DNA of 64,000 nt from positions 24,500,688-24,564,687 of the forward strand of contig OZ021732.1 in the NCBI GenBank assembly GCA_963978545.1. Reading direction: 5' to 3'. The stretch's first letter is position 1, and each line of letters starts with the position of its first letter. The position numbers and the translations under genes are program-made. This document shows positions 21,494-59,793 of this stretch, piece after piece. The notes beneath the pieces are model-generated. The model was not told the DNA's origin. It made no database searches and was given only the letters and a program-made list of their open reading frames with translations. The stretch is from Linyphia triangularis (lineage: Eukaryota; Arthropoda; Arachnida; Araneae; Linyphiidae).

Positions 21494-22184
21494 ATACTTA
21501 AAGCTAATTTTCATTTTAAAACTTGTAGTTGAATTTTGATATTAACTATTTGAAGTTTAGAAATAACTTTGAATTTAGAGACAATTTATATAGATGGACA
21601 CTATATATAATCTAAGTTACTTTAAGTGCAAATGATTACATATTTAGTATTGCATTAATTGTGAATTATATAGATTTCACTTTGAAAGTTTGTTTTGATT
21701 GAAATTTTAAATGCTTGATTTCATATACAACAGTTGTATATAAATTATGAAAGTATTAAGTATCATTAAAATAGTGTTTGCATGATATATTTAGTATAAG
21801 TTTAGAATTTGTGGTTGTTAGTTTAAGATTAACATATTTGTTCTGTATTTTGATAAATAATTTTGATATGTTATTTTATACATTTGAAATGTTTTAATAC
21901 TTATTTGAATTTAGATTATTTAGAAATCTGATGTGTGTAAGAGTAATTGATTCTTTATTGTATTATTATTTCAGAAATTAAAAGTAAATGTTTTATTATA
22001 TAATTAATAGTTTGAACAAATTTAATGTTTGAATATTTTACATTTACCAGTATTGAATATGTTTAAAATATTTTAGAAAATCTATTGTTTTAAATATTGT
22101 AAGATAAATTAAGATATATGTTATTTTCTCTCAAATTCCTTAAGTCGTATTGTTGATGAACTGATTGTTCATCGGTGGGGAGTG
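21494..22184. other. BEL 3' non-coding region
   Basis: About 690 bp, AT-rich, with no open frame, ending in the polypurine-like CGGTGGGGAGTG immediately before the right LTR. Confidence 0.7.
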
Positions 22185-22439
22185 TGTCATGGATGTTTAC
22201 CAGATGGCCAAACCACTTACAAAGCACTTCACTGCCTTGCCTTAGTGGAAGAGGGAAAACAGACTCTCCATCGGTTCCTTTGAGAGGAAAGACGCATGCT
22301 TTAGAGCTGCGACGTTGTAGCCTACTGGCTTGAGAAATGCTTAGGCACAGGCCTAGCATTTTGTAAACGAAGGAATTGTTAATAAACGTTGTTTGTTTTT
22401 ATAGCAACATGTTTTAATTCTAGATCAAAATCCTTCACA
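22185..22439 (+). repeat. BEL 3' LTR (255 bp)
   Basis: TGTCATGG...CTTCACA. Lacks the 8-bp and 11-bp segments present in the left LTR and differs at six other positions. Confidence 0.93.
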
Positions 22440-22444
22440 ACACA

Positions 22445-25400
22445 CAAGGTATTATGCCTAAGGGATATTTTTACTGTGATATTGAAATTGATGACTTTTC
22501 TATATCAAATAAAGTGTATGTGATGAATAATCTGAGTACCACATTCATTCTGGGAATGAATTTGCTTTCCAAAGTAAATTATGTTTTAAGCGATCAAGAA
22601 CTCGTAATTCGTAGTATTAAAGATCATAAAACAATCTCTTTAGCTCAAATAAAACAGATCAAAATGCCCAAAGAACAGGAAATAAAAAGATACTTTATTT
22701 CCAGCGTTTTTATAAAAGAGGCAATTCCGTCTTACGATAAATTCATGGTCAAAAGGTATCACTCTTCAGAAATTAATGAGCTGCATGATTTTCAAATATC
22801 TTTCGGATATAAACAGGGCCACGTGCTTGAGGAACAATATGACGGTGCGCTCGCATCGCAACAAAACCACGTGCGTTTGTTGACAAACAGAAAAAGCTGC
22901 GGATTCCTAACAGTTCATAGATTAGATTCAGATAATGGAAAGGCTTCTATTCCGGAAAGAAACATTTCAACGAATAATGATTTTAAGGAAAGTTATATTT
23001 TTAAAACTGTTGGAGTTTTAATTGATAACTTTTTGGATCTAGTACACATTAGTGATTTGAGTATTAGAAAAGAGGTTTCGGACTTAATAAAAAATTACGT
23101 TCCGAATAAAACGAAGAGTACTAATTTAAAGATGAAAATAATTTTGAAAGACGATATTCCTATTCGTCAACGTCCTAGAAGATTAGCTTTGCCCGAGGAA
23201 CTGGAGGTTGATAAAATCGTTGCCGAATGGCTTGAAAAAGGGATTATACGGAACAGCTGTTCAGATTGATTACTGTTCGCCAGTGGTCTTAGTAAAAAAG
23301 AAATCTGGAGAATCACGTTTAGCAATCGACTATAGGTTGATTAATCGTCGTTTAATTAAAGATAGTTTTCCCCTACCCATTATCGAAGAAGTTTAAGATC
23401 AATTAGGGAATAATAAGGTGTTCTCAAAAACTGATTTGAAGAGCGGGTTTATGCACGTCGATGTTGAGGAAGACAGCATAAAATATACTTCTTTCGTGAC
23501 TCATTCTTCTCAGTTTGAATTCTGTAAAATGCCCTTCGGGATGTCAACAAGTCCGGCAATATTTCAAAGATACATTAACTATGTATTCAGAGATCTTCTT
23601 AAAGATGGAACTGTGCTTATTTATCTTGACGATATAATTCTGCCATCGCTTAATGAACGTGAGAATGTCAACAGTTTGAAGAGAGTGTTAGAAACAGCAT
23701 CCCAATACGGTCTTGAATTAAATTTAAAGAAGTGCCAATTTTTAAAAAAGAAGATAGACTTTTTGGGACATGTCATTGAGAATGGTACAATCAAACCTTC
23801 GTTTGACTAAGTTAAAGCGGTCCAGAACTTTCCCACACCTAAAAATGTAAAAAGCGTTCAAAGTTTTTTGGGATTGACGGGATATTTTCGTAAATACATC
23901 AAATCATATTCCCTTATAGCGAAACCATTGAGTGATTTACTTAGAAACAACACTACATTTTATTTTGGGAATGAGCAGCAAAATGCCTTTAAAGCACTGA
24001 AAGACATCCTTTCAAAGAGCTTCTTTTTCTGTGCTTCACATTTATCAACCGGGTGCAAGATTAGAGTTACACACAGACGCAAGTTCTTGTGGGTATGGTG
24101 CAATTCTTTTCCAGGAAGCGGAAGATAAGAAGTTGTATCCCATATACTATATGAGTAAAAAAACATCGGCACACGAAGAAAAATATTCAAGCTATGAATT
24201 AGAAGTTTTAGCAGTAATTGAAGCTTTGAAAAAATTTAGAAACTATTTATTAGGCACTAAGTTTAAAATAGTTACTGACTGCTCCGCATTTAAAATGACC
24301 ATGAGCAAGCGTGATTTAACACATAGCCCGTTAAGCACTTATACTTGAAGAGTATGACTACGAAATTGTACACAGACCTGGTACTCGTATGAAACATGTT
24401 GATTCTTTAAGTCGACATCCTGTTTTGATAGCTACGTGTGAAGACATAACACGAAATATCGCCGCTGCACAAGCAACTGATGAGTACCTCTAAACAATAA
24501 AAGAGGCTTTAGAAGAAGGAAGAGTAAACAACTTCGTCGAGAAGAATAGCATTTTGTATAAGGTTGTCAATGATAGAGAGCTACTCGTAGTACCACAAGA
24601 AATGCAAGCAGAAATTGTGAGGAAGATTCATAGTAATGGACATTTCGCTGTACAAAAAACAGAAGAAATTTTGAAGCAAGAATATTTTATACCAAAGGCA
24701 CATAACATCATTGAAAGTCATAGCAAACTGCGTTAAATGCATACTTTGCAATGCGAAGAAAGGAAGAGCAGAAGGATTTTTAAATCCCATTTCGAAAGAC
24801 AGCATTCCTCTACACACTTACCATGTTGATTTTGTTGGACCCCTACCTTCTACAAACAAGCAGTACAAACATATATTTTCTGTCATCGATTCTTTTACGA
24901 AGTTTGTATGGTTTTACCCAGTGAAATCTACATCTGCCAACGATGCCATACAAAAATTAAAACAACAGCAAGCCATTTTTGGAAATCCGTCACGAATAAT
25001 AGCGGATAAAGGTTCAGCTTTCACGTCGAAGCAGTTCGAAGAGTACTGTCAAGAGGAGAACATAGAGCTTATTACCATAACAACTGGAATTCCGAGAGGT
25101 AACGGACAGATCGAAAGAATTCATGGAACTTTGGCACCAATCCTTGCCAAGCTGTCGATTGAGGAGCCTGAAAAGTGGTTCAAGCACGTCGATAAAGTCC
25201 AGCGAACGATGAATTCAACAACAAGTCGAAGTACCAAGAGAACTCCTTTCGAATTACTAACTGGAGTCAAGATGCGAAATAAAGAAGATTTGAAGATTTT
25301 GGAAATGCTAGAAGAGGAGAGAATTACAGAGATGATGAACACTAGTGAAATAGAAAGCGAAGAAGCTAAGAAGAATATCCTTAAACTACAGGAAGAAAAT

Positions 25401-25637
25401 CGAAGAAACTTCAACAAGAAGAGAAAGGTCGTCCATAACTACAAGATCGGAGACCTAGTAACAATACAAAGAACACAGATGGGGCCAGGAATGAAACTGT
25501 GTCCTAAGTTTCATGGACCTTATGAAGTCATCAAGATCAGACCGAAAGACCGATACGATGTGAAAAAAGTGGGTCATCATGAGGGACCTAATCAGACGTC
25601 GACTGCGGCCGATCACATGAAAAAATGGGGACAATAG
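22445..25637 (+). pseudogene. Gypsy Pol: protease end, RT, RNase H, integrase, with multiple lesions
   Basis: Homology is continuous but the frame changes repeatedly: 22445-23265, 23265-24040, 24040-24335, 24335-24720 and 24720-25637. In-frame stops lie at 23394-23396, 23808-23810 and 24491-24493. Recognisable parts: protease FILGMNLL; RT VVLVKKKSGESRLAIDYR, KTDLKSGFMHVDV, MPFGMSTSPAIFQ and the catalytic YLDDI (~23625); RNase H LHTDASSCGYGAILF and IVHRPGTRMKHVDSLSRHP; integrase HHCC (HSNGHFA...CVKCILC), D in HVDFVGPLP, D in IADKGSAF and E in GNGQIERIHG. The integrase frame alone (24711-25637, 308 codons) is fully open. The element could not encode its own machinery in this state. Confidence 0.85.
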
Positions 25638-26062
25638 AAAGTCATAAACTAAAAACTTTTTGGTTGTGAACTTTTTCTAAGTGTTTTTGAACTCTTTCAA
25701 GAGAACTTTAATTTCAAACTTTTTCGAATTTTGAAACTTTTTCAGTGTTTTTTAACTTTTCGAGTGAACTTTTTAGAATATTCGAATTTTTCTAGTGAAC
25801 TTTTTAGAATATTCGAACTTTTCTAGTGAACTTTTTACAGTTTTTTAAGGTTTTCTTGAGAACTTTTCAAGGTTTTTGAAGATCTTCTAGTGATTTTTTT
25901 TAAACTACAAACTTTTTGGGGAGAATCCTGCAAGTTTAGAACTTTTCATCATATACTACACCAAATTTTTGTAAAATTTTAGAACATTTTTCTCTCTGTT
26001 TTCTTTTAATTCTTTTCAGAATTTAATATCAGGCGAGGACGCCTGCATTGTCAGGACGGCCG
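25638..26062. repeat. Gypsy 3' non-coding region with short tandem repeats
   Basis: Contains several copies of a ~31-bp unit (tctagtgaactttttagaatattcgaa) between about 25690 and 25850. It ends in GGCGAGGACGCC and a GTCAGGACGGCC segment next to the 3' LTR. No clear polypurine tract. Confidence 0.6.
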
Positions 26063-26317
26063 TGTGGGTTGGAGACCCCTCCAATAGATGGCATTCCCTG
26101 CTACGGATGTCGCCCCTGGCGGAGAAGTCGTGAAGTAGGAGTACATGATGACGGAAGGAGAGAGAGGGAGATGACATTCTTCTGGAGAGAGAGAACGAGA
26201 ACGGAAGGTGCTGTGGGGTTTTGTCCCCCTGACGATGTATAATAACCTTAATAGATGTTAATTAAAGTTCAATGAACAACTACTGCCTAATTATTCAGCC
26301 CCACTAGCCTTCCCACA
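26063..26317 (+). repeat. Gypsy 3' LTR
   Basis: 255 bp, reads identical to the 5' LTR, followed directly by the AGGA target duplication. Confidence 0.95.
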
Positions 26318-26351
26318 AGGATATGTGATTGAATTTTACTCTCTAACTTTA

Positions 26352-26527
26352 TGCCGACCAAACGGTATAGTGGTTAGTGTGCTAGCTTCTAGACCGAGAG
26401 GTTGCGGGTTCGAGTCCCGTGTTGGCATGGGTGTTTGTAAATGTATGCTGGCTTGTCTAATGATGAATGTTTCGGCGCATTATAGTCCTCGTGTTGCTGA
26501 CGGCGCCAGATAATCTGAATACAACCA
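26352..26527 (+). mobile_element. tRNA-derived SINE, copy 1 (176 bp)
   Basis: tRNA-like head with a box A region (TATAGTGGTTAGTGTGC) and box B (GGTTCGAGTCCC), then a body and the 3' tail GGCGCATTATAGTCC...CAACCA. Flanked by a 14-bp perfect target duplication ACTCTCTAACTTTA (26338-26351, 26528-26541). Confidence 0.9.
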
Positions 26528-26541
26528 ACTCTCTAACTTTA

Positions 26542-27149
26542 CATGGCTCCGGCAAAATTATTTTCGTGGGGAGATAGGGGGAGGGGGGGGGGGGCATGAG
26601 GTTACAACTTCCTGACGGCGCCCATGCTAGCATATATATCATTACTGAAGTGCACGCTGAACGCAACTTATGTCAAAGCAAATTGAATTCAAGCCTAAAA
26701 TATAATAAATATAATAATAGAGAAAATTGTGGTCTTCGTACATTTTCAAATAAAGCTTCATAATCGATAAAAAAATCATTAAAAACAACTACTTTGAGAG
26801 TAATTTTGAAATACATAAATGGAATAGAAATGAAGGCAATTGTATAATTTTTTGCGGTAATGTTGCCGTACGTTAAAATAAATTAGTTTTGTTCTATAAT
26901 TTATTTGAATGATGTTAATAAAGAAAAGTAATGTATTATTGGATCGACGTTACTTAAGAACAGTTATTACAATGATTTTTTTTTTTTTTATTTTTTTAAG
27001 TTAGCTTTGCATCAAAGAAACGTATTATCTATAGTACATCTACCTTTTTGAAATAAATATCATTGATTCGAAGACTTTTTCTACTAAATGTAAATGCTGG
27101 AGAGAAATCGTGGGAATAGTATTGAGAAAACAGCTCCTAAGGCATTGGT
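26542..27149. other. Upstream region of the gustatory receptor
   Basis: Contains a G-run (26585-26594) near 26560-26630, a T-run near 26980, and otherwise AT-rich sequence. No element was identified, and no clear TATA box could be assigned. Confidence 0.4.
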
Positions 27150-28334
27150 ATGGAACAGAATAGAGTTATATTCACTGAAAGTCACAATTCCAATATGGTG
27201 TGGATGAGTAAATCATCAAATTTTCTTCAAAAATCATTATCCCCGATTTTGTTATTTTTCTACATTACTGGAGATGAAAAATCACATCTTAAGGAAACAT
27301 TTAAAAGCAGAAAAATAAAATGTATTTTATTTAACTTTTCGAAATTCATCTTAATTTCCTGCGTTTTAATATTATTTTGTGCGGAATTAATTTGTTTTTT
27401 ATTTCTACGCACAGATAAATCAGAGATTGCTTTACTACTCATCGTCCTGATTCAAATTTCAGCTTACGTCTGTGTTTACCGCTCTCGTCATAAAATCAGA
27501 AACATTTTAAAGATTCTGTCGCAAGTTTCACTCATTTTAAACCACGCGATAAATTTCCGACAACTTCAGTTGAAAGTTTTCTTCTATTGTTCTTTCTGTA
27601 CCGGTCTCATTTTAATTTATGATGCATCATTTTTCACTTCAAGAGAAAGAGAAATCATAGTAGAAAGAACATGTAGCTCACTCACTGCCTTAAAATTGTC
27701 TGATCTCACAGAGCACTGCATTCTGATCAAGAATCTAAGTATGCTTCTAGGACCAATTGTATATGGGATTATGTTATTTTCATTGGCTGGATACTACACC
27801 TTCTTATGCGTTGTACTCAAATCCTTATTCATCAAACTGTCCACGCAACTGCATGCCTCGAATATGGAACGAAATTACCGCCATCTTATTCATGTTTACA
27901 ACAGGATTTCTAACACGGTGAACTCTTTGGACGATTGTTTTTCTTATCCGTCATTTGTCACAGTTTTAAGTTGCTTGGTAGGACTCTTCCGCACAAGTTA
28001 CATAGTGATTTTCCAACCGAAAACCAATCTTCACAAAATTATCTATGTCTGCGCATCCAGCATTTTATACCTGTGTCTGTCAATAGGCATCATACTGATG
28101 GCCTCCGATGCTATTCAGTCAGCTAGGACAGCTCGAGATGTGGTCATATCTTTACCTGGAAAGTTTCCGTCGCACTACAAGGAACTGAAAATCCTTGTAA
28201 GGAACAACTTGAAACGCAAGGTCACTCTTACTCTGTGGAAGATGTACGTCATTGAAAGGTCACTTATTGCCAGTGCCCTCGGAAGTCTTGTGACGTATGG
28301 GATTCTAGTTGCTACTGTAGGAAACGTGAACTAG
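27150..28334 (+). CDS. Gustatory receptor-like seven-transmembrane chemoreceptor
   Basis: 394 codons in one exon. Hydrophobic segments lie at about 59-86, 93-110, 143-162, 197-222, 268-287, 297-318 and 372-392, giving seven membrane spans. The C-terminus (SALGSLVTYGILVATVG) fits the conserved TY-hydrophobic ending of the arthropod Gr family, without the final QF usual in insects, as is common in chelicerates. Gr proteins are ligand-gated ion channels of sensory neurons, with an intracellular N-terminus. The length is normal for the family, the frame is intact and there is no visible intron. Start at 27150 is the first in-frame Met and gives a typical N-terminus. Ligand unknown. Degenerate copies of its 3' end follow immediately, suggesting a local receptor cluster. 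Confidence 0.8.
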   Translation: MEQNRVIFTESHNSNMVWMSKSSNFLQKSLSPILLFFYITGDEKSHLKETFKSRKIKCILFNFSKFILISCVLILFCAELICFLFLRTDKSEIALLLIVLIQISAYVCVYRSRHKIRNILKILSQVSLILNHAINFRQLQLKVFFYCSFCTGLILIYDASFFTSREREIIVERTCSSLTALKLSDLTEHCILIKNLSMLLGPIVYGIMLFSLAGYYTFLCVVLKSLFIKLSTQLHASNMERNYRHLIHVYNRISNTVNSLDDCFSYPSFVTVLSCLVGLFRTSYIVIFQPKTNLHKIIYVCASSILYLCLSIGIILMASDAIQSARTARDVVISLPGKFPSHYKELKILVRNNLKRKVTLTLWKMYVIERSLIASALGSLVTYGILVATVGNVN

Positions 28335-28539
28335 TTTGGTATTTGATTGACTGTATGGAGGTTGATTCCTGCTTAAAAAGGCTCTTGTTCAACTATACAA
28401 GACTAGAATACTTTGTGATTAATGTTCTAAATACGAAGCAACAACACAGCGTTAACTCACAATATGCCCTTACGAGTGTTTTTTGCGGGAAAAAAGACAA
28501 AACTGATGATGTTTCATTTAGTCTGGAAGGTTGATGTAT

Positions 28540-28710
28540 TCTTAGCTGGAGAGTTTTCGTTCCTTTTACAAAGAACTGAAAGTCCTCGTAAGGAATAAGT
28601 TGAAGCACAAGGTCATTCTTATACTCTGGAAGACGTACGTACTCAATGGTAGACAATACAGCGTCGATTTCCGATATATTTTACCAAGTGCTTTAATGGG
28701 AAATTATCAA
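28540..28710 (+). pseudogene. Gr C-terminal fragment, copy 2
   Basis: Nucleotide similarity to 28155-28270 of the intact gene. Reading YKELKVLVRNKLKHKVILIL then WKTYVLNG matches the intact YKELKILVRNNLKRKVTLTL then WKMYVIER. The frame is shifted upstream of it and the final membrane span is lost. A tandem duplicate remnant. Confidence 0.7.
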
Positions 28711-28724
28711 ATTTGACGATATCT

Positions 28725-28815
28725 GATTTCATTTAGTCTGAAAGCATGGTTACTTAGTGAGGTTCCTGCTTGGAAAGCTTTCGTTTCACTACAAAATAAG
28801 GTACTTCATATAACG
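28725..28815 (+). pseudogene. Gr C-terminal fragment, copy 3 (short)
   Basis: Gattt-catttagtctg(a)aagc then ttcctgcttggaaagctttcgtttcactacaaa resembles the segment leading into the previous fragment and into 28140-28180 of the intact gene. Too short to be sure. Confidence 0.4.
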
Positions 28816-29270
28816 TACTAGAAAATGTGAGGTACAGTACGCAAAAAAAGATCCGAACGATAGATATCTTCGGTTCTAAATATCGTAGAATCTTGCGGTT
28901 TGCACCAAAATGTTTTGTTTACGATTTTCTGTATATCTGGTGCCATTTTTTTTTCCCTTAGGAAGCTGTATACTAAGAAAATTTTACTCGATCTTTGAAA
29001 ATGTCAATGCGAATCCCGATTTTTTATGTTTTCATTCGATTTAGAATACTTCGTTTACCCAAGATACTAAATTTTAGTTCATTATGTTGAGAAACACGTC
29101 AATTATGATCGAAAATGTTATGGTCGATCTTGAGGGCAAATCTTTTTTTAAAGATAAGCGAGGAAAAATCAAACGTTTTGCGTGCTTCAAGACGTAATCT
29201 ATCTTCCCAAAGAAACAAATAGACGTTGTAAAAAAACCCGCCAAGTCAGCTAGAAAAAGTTATGCAATCT
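28816..29270. other. No feature seen
   Basis: AT-rich, no gene or repeat recognised. Confidence 0.4.
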
Positions 29271-29278
29271 AATGTTAG

Positions 29279-29541
29279 CCGCCAAGCGGCCACGTTTAGT
29301 TTCTTTGAGATATTTGTACACATTGTACGAATGGGGTACTTGTACATAGGCAATCAGAACTTGTCAGGCTAGAGTTATTTCGGATTAATCTCATTTCATT
29401 TGCTTCAGCTACTTTGCACTCATTGCTCTGAATTGAGGTTAATTAAAAAAAAAAAAAAAACTCTAGCCTGCCAAGTACTGATTGCCTATGTACAAGTACC
29501 CCAAAGAAACTAAACTCGGTCGCTTGGCTTCTGTTTTTGAG
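29279..29541. repeat. Inverted-repeat (foldback) element
   Basis: Arms of at least 42 bp: GGGGTACTTGTACATAGGCA... (29333-29374) pairs with ...TGCCTATGTACAAGTACCCC (29460-29502). The similarity extends outward through GCCAAGCG...TTTAGTTTCTTTG to about 29541. The loop holds an A-run. Confidence 0.75.
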
Positions 29542-29677
29542 GTACAATAAAAAATGAAATGAAATAGTGTATTTTCATATACTATAAGATTGTTGGATCT
29601 GTTTTATTCTCAATGTACAGAATATCTGCACGCTAGAGTACAGAGTATGGTATGCTCACCATAAAATTTACTACACA

Positions 29678-30358
29678 CAGGGTTTCCGCGCATATGGAGA
29701 ATTCAGGAAATGTCATGAATTTGGACAGTGGGTAAATTTTGTCATGGAAAGTCGTGATTTTGAGCAAAAAAATGGCCATAAGTCATGGAAATGAAGTGGA
29801 TTTCACGGATTTCTAAAAATTTTAAGTAGAATCACATAACTGTGACGTCAGAAACGCCATGATCACTATTCAGCTCTGATGTTCAGCTCATTGAAAATTC
29901 ATCTATGTTTTTATTGCTTGCATTTCGACGGAAACGGTGACAGCGGAGATTTCTGAACTTCAAATTTGTGACATCACATGAGTAAGGTCTCATAGGTGAA
30001 ACAAAATTTCATAATATGAGAGCTGAAAAGAAGAGTTTTGATAAGATTGTGTTAAATTTATTTTTTATTTTTTTCCCCGTCTTCCGTTTGCATTGTTGAT
30101 AACAAAACATTATTAGTGACTTATTCTTTCTTCAAATATTTCTTTATTATTAAAGATTCATTAGCTCTTTTAACGCTGAAATATCAATGAATGGAAAACT
30201 CTTTTCCTCTTTTTCTTCTGATTTGGTAGTTACTGAAACAAAGATTTTTTACTCAATTTAAAATAAAACTTTATTAAAATTATTTTATGGTACAATGATT
30301 TACTTACTATGTTCGTGTTAGTAAAATTCATATAGGTTGTTATTATTATTATTATTAT

Positions 30359-30393
<35 letters not shown>

Positions 30394-30491
30394 TGATTTG
30401 ATTTCTTGAGTCATGGGAAATTATTTGCTTCAGTCTTGGAAACACAATAAAAGTCATAGATTTATGACATTTTATTTTGACAGAAACCCTG
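29678..30491. mobile_element. Non-autonomous DNA element, ends CAGGGTTTC / GAAACCCTG
   Basis: Short inverted ends with a 6-bp flanking match TACACA (29672-29677, 30492-30497). Interior AT-rich with a TTATTA microsatellite and T-run near 30340-30393. No transposase. Superfamily uncertain because 8 bp would be expected for hAT. Confidence 0.5.
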
Positions 30492-30556
30492 TACACAACA
30501 AAAAGTACACTTAATGCACATCAGTTTGATCAATAATTATGTCAAAGTTTCTTATT

Positions 30557-57838
<27,282 letters not shown>

Positions 57839-57909
57839 ATTTCAGTTGAACGAAACACCGAGTCTGAAGCCGTGACAACAGATTAACACAGTTCTTATCG
57901 AACTCTCCC

Positions 57910-59585
57910 CTAAAAATAATAAAAGATAACAAATAGAAGAATGAACTTAACAATCTTTTTTATTATCATATTTTTACGCGAGAATACTTCAAACGTAATG
58001 ACTGTTACATTAAATTTTCGTTTGGTAAGAAATGTGAACTACTTACTTTTAGCAACAGCGAGAAATGGGGAAGGGGGGCGAAGGTAGTTGTCTGAAAAAA
58101 AAAAGTAGAATTGTTATATTTAGAATTTCTACCACTGACTGTAGCTGTAAATTGAAGGAAAGCAGACTAAATAGATGCATAAAATTGCTTCGCAAACTTC
58201 ATTAAAGTTATTTCTCTTTTTCTAAAAGGAAGTAACAGCAGTACTCCTTTCTTCCTGCCCTATGAGATAATACTCAAGGTTGGCAGACACGAGTGAGTGT
58301 TATTTTATATGACATTAAAATTGTGGGTCAACTACTTGAAAAATTCGTGACACTTAAAAATTGTTTATTTACCTGCACTTTTGTGTGGCAGCAAAGTTTA
58401 CATTTCTTTGACTCAGCAAACTTTTTAAATGAACTTTTTTCCGGCAAGTGATTTTCTATTATCGAGAGCGAGATTAGTAGCAGAAAAAGTTTGTTTTTGT
58501 CTGTAATGCAACTATATATCATGAAAAGACACTTTTAACATACTTTCATTGAATTACATCAAGTCTAGATGCGACAGCATATTTAGTGAAATTTAATAAC
58601 TGGGACCTCCTCCTGTGAAGCATGTCGTCGCACGATTACAAAAACATTAAATCAAGGTTGAAAAATGTGGTGAGTTTTGAAGCAAACTATCTTCGAGAAA
58701 TGGCAACAAAAAAAAAACGATTTTTTTTTTTTTTTTTTTTTGGACCGAATACTATACTTTCGTTACCCTATGTATAACATATGGGTAATTAAAAGTAAAA
58801 AGTTAATATATTTCTAAGAAGCCAACAGTATTTAGATAATTTTCCTGCGGTTATAACATACTCGTATTCGTTTATTTCACTGTTTGAAAATATTACCATC
58901 AGTGTTAAGAATAAAACTAATACTTCCTTTCCAACTAAACCTTGAATTCATGAGTATATCAACACCTAGATACTCCTAAGCAACTGGCATATCCAAACCC
59001 CCACGAAGGTTTTTTCTCTCCAAACTGCTTTTACTTTACGATAAATGGGATTTCGCGTTAACAGGGTTTTATTATATTTCTCTTTAAAAATGAATTATCC
59101 GTTATAAAACCATGAATGAGAAAAAGTTGCATGTGTATGGAAAGAATAACAAACATGTAACATCCCTATCGTAACCTGAAGAAGAAAAAAAAAAGGGGGA
59201 GAAAAATGAATAGTCACTATCTGCAATTTTTGTCTAAATTGAGTTGTTTCGGTTGAGTACGTAAAAAAATTAAAGCAGGAACATTTGATGGCCCACAAAT
59301 AAAACAAATTAAGGATCCTGTCTTCGTAAATTAGATGAATAAGAATGTGCGAAAAGCCTGTACTTTATTTGTTGCACTTGTTTTCTGGGCAAACGCAAAG
59401 CTGAAAACTATGTTGAATTGGTAAACAAGATGCTTAACAGTTTCAAATCCCTTGGATGTAAAATGAGTATTAAGGTACATAATTAACACATTCATATAAA
59501 CTTAGGAGTACTAAAAAATTTAGGAGACACAAGTTAGGAACAAAGTGGAAGATTCAACAGCATATTAAAACTATGGAGGACCGTT
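57910..59585. other. Region upstream of agmatinase, no gene seen
   Basis: Would contain the agmatinase promoter. No distinctive TATA or GC-rich promoter was recognised. AT-rich with A/T-runs near 58710-58741. Confidence 0.35.
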
Positions 59586-59590
59586 ACCTA

Positions 59591-59793
59591 CACTGTTAAA
59601 ATTTTTTGTTCCACCTTGCACCAAAAAATGGTTTCTATTTAGCTGCAACCAACATTTGGTGCTTAGTTTCACGATTTAATGGTACTTACGGTCCGAGATA
59701 GCACCATTAAATCGTGAAACTCATTGCCAAATGTTGTTTGCAGCTAAATGAGAACCAATTTTAGTGCAAGGTAGAACAAACTTTTTAACTGTG
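59591..59793. mobile_element. Foldback MITE with TA duplication (203 bp)
   Basis: Ends CACTGTTAAAA... and ...TTTTTAACTGTG inverted, with TA at both sides (59589-59590, 59794-59795). The arms pair almost to the centre (GTTTCACGATTTAATGGT / ACCATTAAATCGTGAAAC with small gaps). Confidence 0.8.

Larger units (their letters stand above)
15790..22444 (+). mobile_element. BEL/Pao LTR retrotransposon, near-intact, nested in gypsy protease
   Basis: 6,645 bp (15795-22439) flanked by a 5-bp target duplication ACACA (15790-15794, 22440-22444). The LTRs are 274 bp (left) and 255 bp (right). A PBS-like TGGTGTCGAAACCCGG lies just inside the left LTR and a purine-rich GGTGGGGAGTG lies just before the right LTR. 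It carries gag-protease and RT-RNase H-integrase frames. No envelope gene is visible. Confidence 0.93.
14006..26321 (+). mobile_element. Ty3/gypsy retrotransposon with nested BEL/Pao element
   Basis: 12,308 bp between LTR ends (14010-26317), flanked by a 4-bp target duplication AGGA (14006-14009, 26318-26321). The two 255-bp LTRs (TGTGGG...CCCACA) look identical base for base. Internal order is PBS, gag, CCHC knuckle, protease, RT, RNase H, integrase, so it is Ty3/gypsy type. The coding region is broken by a gag deletion, four frameshifts, three in-frame stops and the BEL insertion. Without the BEL element it would be about 5.66 kb. Confidence 0.9.

Noticed and set aside
26355..26440. Functional tRNA gene (boxes A and B)
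   Set aside because: Part of a repeated 176-bp SINE with target duplications and a LINE-like tail. The cloverleaf is not convincing.
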